Of a DNA stretch of 28,474 nt, positions 1-5,803 are shown piece by piece; the stretch's first letter is position 1, and each line of letters begins with the position of its first letter. The position numbers were made by a program, and so were the translations under genes. The stretch lies in the NCBI GenBank assembly GCA_946482295.1, contig CAMLRB010000014.1, positions 1-28,474 on the forward strand, in the 5' to 3' direction. The DNA comes from an uncultured Bacteriovorax sp. Lineage in GTDB: Bacteria; Bdellovibrionota; Bacteriovoracia; Bacteriovoracales; Bacteriovoracaceae. Under the pieces are notes generated by a model. It made no database searches, was not told the origin of the DNA, and saw only the letters and a program-made list of their open reading frames with translations.

Positions 1-1
1 T

Positions 2-466
2 ACTGAAAAAGAGCAAAATGCATTTGAATCACAGATAGAAACTGTGGAAAAAGAAATGCAAGTGGCAGAAGAAATATATTTCAGCAATCTTGAAAAAAGT
101 GAAGAACTAATTTCAGAGCGCGAACAACTTAAAGAATTTTTAATGGGATCAGTTGAAACTTTAAAAACCATCACTGATGAAGTCGCAGTTCACGTGGCGA
201 ACGAGGAAAAAGAAATTCAAGGCCGTGCTCAAAGAATGGATTCATTAAAGGAGAGGCTTCATCCCAGCGTACGCAGCCTCTATGATCAATGCGAGAATAA
301 TAAAACTCGTTTACCCACGATCGCTTTTTTGATCGACCGCAAATGTTCTGAATGTCATATCCAAGTTGACTCCACTCTGAAATCATCTTTAGACCAAGGC
401 GTAGCAGTGGAAACCTGTCCTAATTGTGGTAGATTACTTATTCCTGATACAGCAAAGTTGTATTAA
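2..466 (+). CDS. C4 zinc-ribbon coiled-coil protein, 3' part only
   Basis: The reading frame is already open at base 2, so the gene begins before the window and only its C-terminal part is seen; a GTG at 44 is internal, not a start. The visible protein is a highly charged Glu/Lys-rich helix that should form a coiled coil, followed by a C-terminal zinc ribbon with CSEC and CPNC pairs about 25 residues apart. This layout (long coiled coil, then C4 ribbon) is that of the zf-RING_7/DUF164 family, whose members are thought to act as nucleic-acid- or protein-binding adaptors; the exact role is not established. The gene ends 75 bases before the next one and no clear terminator follows. Confident on family, not on function. 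Confidence 0.8.
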   Translation, partial: TEKEQNAFESQIETVEKEMQVAEEIYFSNLEKSEELISEREQLKEFLMGSVETLKTITDEVAVHVANEEKEIQGRAQRMDSLKERLHPSVRSLYDQCENNKTRLPTIAFLIDRKCSECHIQVDSTLKSSLDQGVAVETCPNCGRLLIPDTAKLY

Positions 467-541
467 GCCTTGTCTGTAAAAAAGTGACGGTCTAATGTTT
501 TTCGATGAAGGACATGTTACCCACTTTTTAAGGAAAAATTC

Positions 542-1312
542 ATGTTCATGGTGCGCTCATTTTTAAGCTTCTTTTTTATATTTCATTCATTGAATGTTTT
601 CTCACATGATGTGATTAACAAAGGATTTCGACTCCCTCTAGATCTTATTGAATCAAATTTTAGACTTCTCGATAAAGAAGCTGAAGCCATTTATTTGGCT
701 AAATATATCGTTAAGGCCAATTATAAAATTGCCAAGGAAGAAAGTGTTCTCATCGCTCGAACAATTTCCAAGGTGAGTTCATGTTTAGAAATTGATCCCT
801 GGCTTCTCACCGGTCTCATTCAGAAAGAATCATCATTTATTCGTGGAGCCGTTAGTCCAACCGGAGCTGCTGGTCTTACTCAATTTACCAATATTGCTAT
901 CAAAGAAGTTCATGACCAGTTAGGCATGCGTGGGAAAACGGGAGCTCCTGAAGCGGTTATATTCTATTTTAACGAACAGATCCAAAAATGCATTAATTCA
1001 AACTGGGTCCATCTCTGGCTATCAATTGGAGTGGAAGAAAACACACCGGAGTTTTATCCACTCTTAAAAGAAAAGCTCAAAACTGATGTAGAAGCAGCTG
1101 TCACGTATGGTGCATTATTGCTGAAGGTTTATTTGGCCTTTGTAAAATCTAAAAACCTCACAGAAAACGTTGATATGGAGCTTGGAGAGATGTATTTCCA
1201 TGCGCTCCAGATTTACAACGGTGAAGAAGGTGAAGCTCGCGTACGATATGCGAGGAATGTCTTTAAAAATGTTAAAAACGCTTACCCTGATCCGATCGAA
1301 TTCCCTTATTAA
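542..1312 (+). CDS. Exported lytic transglycosylase-like (SLT domain) protein
   Basis: 256 residues. A hydrophobic N-terminus (residues 4-20, ending near VFSHD) looks like a signal peptide, placing the protein in the periplasm. From about residue 80 it matches the SLT lysozyme-like fold: the catalytic Glu is E96 in QKESSF, followed by SPTGAAGLTQF (105-115), the usual S-P-x-G-A-x-G-L-x-Q signature. Such enzymes cleave the MurNAc-GlcNAc bond of peptidoglycan, forming 1,6-anhydro ends. The C-terminal half (YNGEEG near 225) resembles the usual NGG-type tail of the fold but is diverged. The start at 542 has AAGGA at 530-534, seven bases upstream; a second ATG at 548 is possible. The substrate could be self or prey cell wall; the sequence does not say which. 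Confidence 0.8.
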   Translation: MFMVRSFLSFFFIFHSLNVFSHDVINKGFRLPLDLIESNFRLLDKEAEAIYLAKYIVKANYKIAKEESVLIARTISKVSSCLEIDPWLLTGLIQKESSFIRGAVSPTGAAGLTQFTNIAIKEVHDQLGMRGKTGAPEAVIFYFNEQIQKCINSNWVHLWLSIGVEENTPEFYPLLKEKLKTDVEAAVTYGALLLKVYLAFVKSKNLTENVDMELGEMYFHALQIYNGEEGEARVRYARNVFKNVKNAYPDPIEFPY

Positions 1313-1417
1313 GGGGAGTAATTTTTACACCAAACCAAATCTTAACCAACAAACACTTGAGTTCCAACCTAAGCGTGGTAAAAGTCCTCCATCAACTTTT
1401 TTCAATTGGGAGTTCTT

Positions 1418-1735
1418 ATGAAACTTGTATCTGCTTTAGTATTGGCCCTTTCAATTTCGTCGGCTTCTGCTTTTGAATGTACTCAAAATGAAGCTCAATT
1501 TATTGGTCAAGTAAAGGAAGTGAAAATTATTCAAATTGATCAGGGAATCAGAGATTGTGCTTATACATTAAAATTTAATCTCTTTAATCCAAGTATGCTT
1601 TGTCCAATCGATTCAGTAACTGCAGAGCAAACAGAAATCATCGATTTCGATTGCAGATTAAACGCTAATGTTGGTGACGTTCTTTCTGGAATTCTTTTAG
1701 AAAGCATGGACGGAAAACTCGTTATTGAGCAATAG
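1418..1735 (+). CDS. Small exported protein, unknown function
   Basis: 105 residues starting at ATG 1418, which has GGGAG at 1408-1412, five bases upstream; an in-frame TTG at 1406 is less likely because it would overlap this Shine-Dalgarno. Residues 1-17 (MKLVSALVLALSISSAS) are a clear signal peptide with cleavage near ASA/F. The mature part is about 85 residues with four cysteines, which in the periplasm may pair as disulfides, and is otherwise beta-rich in composition. I recognise no family. It is the last gene before rnpB; the rnpB promoter begins immediately after its stop. Confidence 0.7.
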   Translation: MKLVSALVLALSISSASAFECTQNEAQFIGQVKEVKIIQIDQGIRDCAYTLKFNLFNPSMLCPIDSVTAEQTEIIDFDCRLNANVGDVLSGILLESMDGKLVIEQ

Positions 1736-1739
1736 CTCG

Positions 1740-1769
1740 TTGACGAGTTGATTCAAAACAAGAGATAAC
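1740..1769 (+). promoter_or_regulatory. Promoter of rnpB
   Basis: TTGACG at 1740-1745, an 18-base spacer and GATAAC at 1764-1769. The predicted start (about seven bases after the -10) falls on 1776-1777, exactly where the P1 helix of RNase P RNA begins. That agreement makes it convincing despite the imperfect -10. Confidence 0.65.
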
Positions 1770-1776
1770 GCTTTTA

Positions 1777-2104
1777 CCGAGAAGAGGGAATCATCGCTGG
1801 CCATAAATAAGGTCAAACTTGTTTATGACGGGAGGAAAGTCCGGACACCACATGGCAACGTAGCGGGTAACGCCCGTCCATCGCAAGGTGAGGACAAGTG
1901 CAACAGAAAGTATGTACAGGTAATGCTGTAGTGAAACCAGGTAAACTCTACGTGGTGCAAGCCCAAATAGGCGAAATTGATCCAGCAATGGATCTAGGAA
2001 GGGCCACTTCTGAAAGTCGCGGGTAGGGTGCTCGAGTCTGTCAGCAATGGCAGACCTAGATGAATGATGATTGCAAACAGAATCCGGCTTACCCCTCCTC
2101 TCGG
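1777..2104 (+). ncRNA. rnpB: RNase P RNA (bacterial type A)
   Basis: Catalytic RNA of RNase P, which removes 5' leaders from tRNA precursors. The conserved cores are present in order: GAGGAAAGTCCGGAC at 1832-1846 (P4 5' strand), ACAGAAA at 1903-1909, GGTAAACTC near 1941-1949, CAAATAGGCGAAA near 1965-1977, CGGGTAGGGTGCTCGAG near 2020-2036, TAGATGAATGAT near 2058-2069 and AGAATCCGGCTTA at 2079-2091. The ends are set by the P1 helix: CCGAGA and GAGGG at 1777-1788 pair with CCCTC and TCTCGG at 2093-2104, with one mismatch. About 328 nt is shorter than the E. coli RNA (377 nt); the region between ACAGAAA and GGTAAACTC is compact, with a small ACAG/CTGT hairpin. T6 follows P1 at 2105-2110, and a second T-run at 2117-2124. 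Confidence 0.97.
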
Positions 2105-2124
2105 TTTTTTAAATCGGTTTTTTT
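2105..2124 (+). terminator. T-rich 3' end of rnpB
   Basis: Two runs (TTTTTT at 2105-2110, and eight T at about 2117-2124) follow the P1 helix directly, so P1 plus the U-tract can act as an intrinsic terminator or mark the processed 3' end. The sequence TCGGTTTTTT occurs twice in tandem here. Confidence 0.45.
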
Positions 2125-2197
2125 TACACTGCGGATAGATTTTTTCTCAGCTCTTTGTTAGGGTCCCCCCAAGTTTTCAAACATCCTTGGAGCCACT

Positions 2198-2593
2198 ATG
2201 AAGAATGCTTTAATTGCCCTTTCATTATTAGTTTCTTTCAATGCCTTCGCAAAAGACAAAGCTTTAACTTGTAATGATCAAAACAGTCATGCTGTTTACA
2301 AATTAACAGTAACTGAAGATCTTAAAAAACTTCAACTCGTAACTCTTGTTGGTGATTCTTCAGTTCTATCGGCCGGATCAAAACTGCTTAAGTATCAAGA
2401 AGGCGAATCTGCAGAAGACTCTGCCCTTTATGCCGGTAAGCTAAATAATTCACTTAATGTTGCCGTTCACTTAGATGCTAAGAGAGCATTGTCTCTAAGA
2501 CAGTATGAGGTTCTAGAAGTATTCGTTCAGTACCAAGCAGAAAGAAATGCCAACCTTGGTCTTTCAACTGTTTTCTTGTGTTCTAACAACTAG
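2198..2593 (+). CDS. Small exported protein, unknown function
   Basis: 131 residues with a textbook signal peptide (residues 1-18, ending NAFA before KDK). GGAG at 2189-2192 sits five bases before ATG 2198. The mature protein has one cysteine near its start (LTCND) and one at its end (FLCSN), a pair that could close the domain by a disulfide. I recognise no family; many similar small periplasmic proteins occur in this window. The gene is convergent with mutY, and the two stop codons overlap within the 4-base palindrome CTAG at 2590-2593. Confidence 0.7.
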   Translation: MKNALIALSLLVSFNAFAKDKALTCNDQNSHAVYKLTVTEDLKKLQLVTLVGDSSVLSAGSKLLKYQEGESAEDSALYAGKLNNSLNVAVHLDAKRALSLRQYEVLEVFVQYQAERNANLGLSTVFLCSNN

Positions 2594-3648
2594 ATTTTTT
2601 TCAGCGCTTTAATTGAAGTCGTTGAGAGATTTAACTGCTCGTTATAGGTCTTAAATTGATACTGTTGCGAGCAGTGAGATTTTCCCGCTAACTTTTCAAA
2701 CTCATCCATCGACATTTTTATCACATGGTTTTCAATTGAATATTTCGTGATCCCACCTTTAATAATGTGAGAATCTTTGAATACTTTTTTTGTTTTTAGA
2801 CGAGGATATTGAACAAGGCTTTCATCATTTGTTTCTAAAATAAAAGTTGGTAGTTCCCATTGCCCACTTAGCCATTCATTTTCAGCTTTTTTATAAAACA
2901 GGAATTTCTTTTTTTCGTCTGCCACGACCACGCGAAGAAGTTTGATATAAAGATCTTCCTTAACAGCTTTAACGCCTTCGACCGGGAAACTTAAAGGATC
3001 ACCTGACTTAAAAGCAACACACTCACTCTTTAGAGGACACAATGTGCACGAAGCTTTTCTAGACTGGCAAATGATTCGTCCAAGATCCATAAACGCTTCA
3101 TTCAGAGCTCGTGGACCAAGAGCTTCAATATCTTTTACAATTTTATTTTGCTTAAACGCTTCTGAAATTTCTTTTTGAAGTTTCAGCCCCTTCTCCGCCG
3201 GGAAACCGTAAAAACGAGCGAGAACTCTTTCTAAATTAGCATCAACGGCCAATCCTCTTTTATCTGCACCAATGGCCACAAGAGCGTTAGCAGTGTATGG
3301 ACCAACTCCTTTTAGCAGACTGAGCTCTTCTATCGTCGTAGGAATTTTTCCCTGGAAATCCTCAACGATTTGAATAGCAATGTTACGCAAGTTTCTTGCA
3401 CGTCGATAGTAACCAAGCCCTTTCCATGCAATACAAACTTCTTCTTCCGACGCTTTCGCTAATTTTTGAATTGTTGGATAGAGTTTTAGAAATCTTTCAA
3501 AATGATTGAGTACTGTGGATACAGTTGTTTGCTGTAACATAATCTCTGATACGAGTGTGCGATAAAGCGAACGCTCAACTCTCCAAGGTAAATGAGAGTA
3601 TTGAGATTCAGACCATTCAATCAGATTGCTGAAAAGTTTTTTCGACAT
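2590..3648 (-). CDS. mutY: A/G-specific adenine DNA glycosylase MutY
   Basis: 352 residues. MutY removes adenine mispaired with 8-oxoguanine in base-excision repair. The full family layout is visible: catalytic Glu E35 in SEIMLQQT, GLGYYRRARNL (residues 78-87), helix-hairpin-helix LLKGVGPYTANAL (111-123), catalytic Asp D136 in AVDANLERVLARFYG, and the [4Fe-4S] loop C194-x6-C201-x2-C204-x5-C210. The C-terminal third would be the Nudix-like 8-oxoG recognition domain, weakly conserved as usual. The start codon at 3648 has no good Shine-Dalgarno and lies only 13 bases after the previous gene's stop, so translation is probably coupled. It is the last gene of the regulator/VWA-like/mutY operon, an unusual partner set. 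Confidence 0.95.
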   Translation of the reverse strand: MSKKLFSNLIEWSESQYSHLPWRVERSLYRTLVSEIMLQQTTVSTVLNHFERFLKLYPTIQKLAKASEEEVCIAWKGLGYYRRARNLRNIAIQIVEDFQGKIPTTIEELSLLKGVGPYTANALVAIGADKRGLAVDANLERVLARFYGFPAEKGLKLQKEISEAFKQNKIVKDIEALGPRALNEAFMDLGRIICQSRKASCTLCPLKSECVAFKSGDPLSFPVEGVKAVKEDLYIKLLRVVVADEKKKFLFYKKAENEWLSGQWELPTFILETNDESLVQYPRLKTKKVFKDSHIIKGGITKYSIENHVIKMSMDEFEKLAGKSHCSQQYQFKTYNEQLNLSTTSIKALKKI

Positions 3649-3661
3649 AAGCCACTATAGC

Positions 3662-4435
3662 TTAATCACACACCTTTGAGAATTCTTTTGCGTATTCAAT
3701 CAAGTCTTTTGAGGTGAAAGGCTTTACACCATCCCCTTGCATTTTTGCCCCATTAGATTCGAGAAGCTCTCTTAGCGCAGGTGAAAGTTCATCGACATCT
3801 GTCACCAAAAGAAGATGTTTAGCTTTTGATCCCCTAATCCACTCAACAAGTTTTTTCTCATTGTTCGTTCCATGACTTAAACAAACTGTTGAATGATCCC
3901 CGACTTCTTTTAATCCTGTGTTGTAGACGGAGAATCTTGCTTTTCCTGGACAGGCACTTAAAACATTTGTCATAAAAGTTCTGCGAGCACATGTTGCTTG
4001 ATCACGACTGTAATCCACTTCACGCAATGAAGATGAGATATCGATCCAAACTTCAGTGTCAGCGGCAGCTTGCTCTGGTCTTTCTTGCCCACAAAAAATA
4101 TCGAAATGATTATTTTTATCGCAGTTAATAAGAGAAGTTTCCAAAGCATTAAAAGTCTTTACTTCGTTTGGTTTTTCTTCGATTTGGACACGTGGTTTCT
4201 CTGGAGTCTTTTCAATATAGCCTAACTGAGGATGAAAACATCCATCTCCCATCGGCACACACTTGTCTTCCGTCTGCGCCGTAAAGGCCGCCATTTTAAT
4301 TTTTTCTAATTGATCGAGATGTTGAAGAAGTGATGATGCTCTTTCTGGTGAAAGAAAAATCATTTCTATTTTTTGAGGTGTGGCCCATAGAGGTGAAACG
4401 AACAAAAAGAGCATAACGATAATTATTGATCTCAT
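3662..4435 (-). CDS. Exported protein with VWA-like MIDAS motif, unknown function
   Basis: 257 residues. Signal peptide at residues 1-18 (MRSIIIVMLFLFVSPLWA). After a linker containing four Cys (59, 66, 105, 115), residues about 127-225 read like a von Willebrand A-type Rossmann fold: EVWIDISSSLREVD has the DxSxS metal-site pattern (D132, S134, S136) and LLLVTDVDEL resembles the later TD strand of such domains. Further cysteines at about 149, 160, 187 and 256 suggest disulfides in the periplasm. The VWA assignment is my reading of motifs, not a strong family match. The start overlaps the stop of the upstream regulator by ATGA (4432-4435), so the two are translationally coupled. Confidence 0.6.
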   Translation of the reverse strand: MRSIIIVMLFLFVSPLWATPQKIEMIFLSPERASSLLQHLDQLEKIKMAAFTAQTEDKCVPMGDGCFHPQLGYIEKTPEKPRVQIEEKPNEVKTFNALETSLINCDKNNHFDIFCGQERPEQAAADTEVWIDISSSLREVDYSRDQATCARRTFMTNVLSACPGKARFSVYNTGLKEVGDHSTVCLSHGTNNEKKLVEWIRGSKAKHLLLVTDVDELSPALRELLESNGAKMQGDGVKPFTSKDLIEYAKEFSKVCD

Positions 4436-4998
4436 ATATCCATTCCCTTCATTTTAAAATATTGGAAGAGATTGTTACCTAGATCGACGATTAAATCTCT
4501 CTCTTCTAATTTCATATTAAGAAAATCATTCATAAAAGCTTTTTGCCTCGGAGTTAGGCTTTCTAGTTTTTCACGAATACTTTTCTCAGCAGAAGCTTTT
4601 GCGTTTGATTTTTCTTCTACCTGTTTTGTATCTCTTCTATCTCCGGGATTTTCTCGACGTTCAATGTTCCCAGTTGCTTCTTGAGGATTGGCCGGATCAA
4701 AATCCGCATCTTGCAATTCATCTTTATAAAACTTCACGAGTCGAACAAATCTCTCAGCAAAGTCCTCTTCGACAAAATCAATCATCTCATGGAGAGGAAT
4801 ATTTAGCTTCGCCGTAATTTTCGCGATCAATTGAGGATTTAATTCGGTTGATTTCTGAGAGAGAAATCGACTCATAGTAGATACACCGACATCCGTCTGC
4901 TCAGCTAAGTCCTTTTGAGACATCGCCCCTCTCATCTGCATGTACTTTCTCGTCACTCCGAGGAACATTTCTACTTTGTTGCGCTTAAATTCGGCCAT
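4432..4998 (-). CDS. Xre/Cro-CI-type HTH transcriptional regulator
   Basis: 188 residues from ATG 4998, which has GGGA eight bases upstream; an ATG nine codons further out (5025) lacks a spaced Shine-Dalgarno. Residues about 18-75 form a Cro/CI helix-turn-helix: SQKDLAEQTDVGVSTMSRFL is the Q-x-x-L-A-x-x-x-x-V-x-x-S-T-x-S-R-x-L pattern, followed by the stabilising NIPLHEMID helix. A charged low-complexity linker (about residues 105-140) leads to a C-terminal helical segment (LTPRQKAFMNDFLNM) that may dimerise or sense a signal. It heads the operon with the VWA-like gene and mutY, and its upstream region is full of AATTGC motifs, so autoregulation and control of the divergent 5162 gene are likely. 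This is inference. Confidence 0.85.
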   Translation of the reverse strand: MAEFKRNKVEMFLGVTRKYMQMRGAMSQKDLAEQTDVGVSTMSRFLSQKSTELNPQLIAKITAKLNIPLHEMIDFVEEDFAERFVRLVKFYKDELQDADFDPANPQEATGNIERRENPGDRRDTKQVEEKSNAKASAEKSIREKLESLTPRQKAFMNDFLNMKLEERDLIVDLGNNLFQYFKMKGMDI

Positions 4999-5094
4999 AA
5001 TTGCGATCCCGTTAAAAAATTGCATCTAATTGCTTGAAACCTTTATCGGCATGCAAAAATATTTCTTGATGCAATTTTATTACTTGACGCAATT
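4999..5094. promoter_or_regulatory. Operator-like cluster of AATTGC motifs
   Basis: AATTGC occurs on the + strand at 4999-5004, 5018-5023 and 5028-5033, and inverted (GCAATT) at 5071-5076 and 5089-5094. The last two are part of a 12-base direct repeat, CTTGAYGCAATT, at 5065-5076 and 5083-5094, 18 bases apart; AATTGCATC at 5018-5026 is the inverted match to GATGCAATT at 5068-5076. The cluster fills the space between the Xre-type regulator and the divergent pentapeptide gene and overlaps the -35 of the latter. Best explained as binding sites for the adjacent regulator. Confidence 0.55.
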
Positions 5095-5112
5095 GGTCTA
5101 ATTTGATAGTCT
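5084..5112 (+). promoter_or_regulatory. Promoter of the pentapeptide-repeat gene
   Basis: TTGACG at 5084-5089, 17-base spacer, then TAGTCT at 5107-5112 preceded by TG at 5104-5105 (extended -10). The -35 lies inside the second CTTGACGCAATT repeat, so a bound regulator would compete with polymerase. Confidence 0.55.
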
Positions 5113-5122
5113 AGACCCATCA

Positions 5123-5142
5123 GAAGGCCTTTACGGGCCTTC
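5123..5142 (+). other. 5' leader hairpin
   Basis: GAAGGCC at 5123-5129 pairs perfectly with GGCCTTC at 5136-5142 around a 6-base loop. It would sit at the very 5' end of the mRNA, about 6 bases before the GAGGAG ribosome-binding site (5148-5153). No T-tract follows, so it is not a terminator; it may protect the transcript or tune translation. Confidence 0.45.
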
Positions 5143-5161
5143 AAAAAGAGGAGCCGCCACC

Positions 5162-5596
5162 ATGATGACCCTTACTTATTTTATTCAAGATGTGTTTACA
5201 AATAAGACTGTGGAATTGGGTGAAGAGGCTTACCAAACAATTGAAAACACTACAGTTTCAGCGAAAAGCTACAAAGAACTTACGATCTCTGGAAGCCTTT
5301 TAAAAGACGTTGTTTTTGAAGAAGTGATCTTTGAAAATTGCACGTTCTTTGGATCTCAACTAGTTAACTGTCTTTTTATCAACTGCCTCTTCATCAATTG
5401 CAAGTTTCAATTTACAAAGGTTTACGACTGCAATTTTGAATCGACAAGTATGGAAAATTGCATCTGGGGTAAAACAACAGTTAAAGAAACAGAACTCATT
5501 GCCTCTGAGAACACAAATTCCTTCTCATTTGAATCAGAGGGACTAGGGATGACCAGAACAATGAACCTCAATGAATTTTTAATAATGACTGCCTGA
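5162..5596 (+). CDS. Pentapeptide-repeat-like protein
   Basis: 144 residues with a strong GAGGAG ribosome-binding site at 5148-5153. Residues about 49-103 can be read as eleven five-residue units with a central hydrophobic residue (VVFEE, VIFEN, CTFFG, SQLVN, CLFIN, CLFIN, CKFQF, TKVYD, CNFES, TSMEN, CIWGK), the right-handed quadrilateral beta-helix of the pentapeptide-repeat family. Cysteine takes the inward i-2 position in six of them (C60, 70, 75, 80, 90, 100), forming a regular column. There is no signal peptide, so it is probably cytoplasmic. Some relatives bind DNA gyrase as DNA mimics, but this one is short and not acidic enough to claim that. It is driven by its own promoter next to an Xre-type regulator. 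Confidence 0.7.
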   Translation: MMTLTYFIQDVFTNKTVELGEEAYQTIENTTVSAKSYKELTISGSLLKDVVFEEVIFENCTFFGSQLVNCLFINCLFINCKFQFTKVYDCNFESTSMENCIWGKTTVKETELIASENTNSFSFESEGLGMTRTMNLNEFLIMTA

Positions 5597-5803
5597 TATT
5601 TCAAAGAGCAATCAACAACTCCCTCATGGATCTCTGATCACGGCAATCACTAAACACAATTGTCGAGGGACTAGTCACGCCTACTTACTGGAGATGATGG
5701 AACACTCTCTTTTAAGCGCTCTCGGTTGCCCACTGGACCACACCACCGCTTGAGGTGCAAGCTTCACCGCTTGTGCCTTAAGCACCATCTTTAAAATTTA
5801 CAA
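5597..5803 (+). ncRNA. Candidate structured RNA or long 3' UTR (low confidence)
   Basis: A 207-base gap between convergent genes with no plausible reading frame. Near its 3' end GCTTGAGGTGCAAGC (5748-5762) pairs over all 15 positions with GCTTGTGCCTTAAGC (5769-5783) around loop TTCACC. Three of the pairs are G-U wobbles in + strand RNA, which become A-C mismatches in - strand RNA, so the structure belongs to a + strand transcript. Weaker long-range pairings exist: GGCAATC at 5642-5648 with GGTTGCC at 5724-5730, and TCCCTC at 5620-5625 with GAGGGA at 5665-5670. No known RNA family was recognised. It could simply be the 3' end of the pentapeptide mRNA. Confidence 0.3.

Noticed and set aside
1170..1421. 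An 83-codon + strand frame across the end of the transglycosylase-like gene and the following gap.
   Set aside because: Mostly out-of-frame with the real gene, no ribosome-binding site, odd composition.
5150..5164. GCCGCCACCATG, identical to the eukaryotic Kozak consensus, at the pentapeptide gene start.
   Set aside because: A GAGGAG Shine-Dalgarno and a bacterial promoter precede it and all neighbours are bacterial; taken as coincidence rather than vector sequence.
5597..5803. 6S RNA or SRP RNA in the gap after the pentapeptide gene.
   Set aside because: I could not find the conserved bubble and closing stem of 6S RNA or the GGAA loop of SRP RNA; left as an unnamed structured region.
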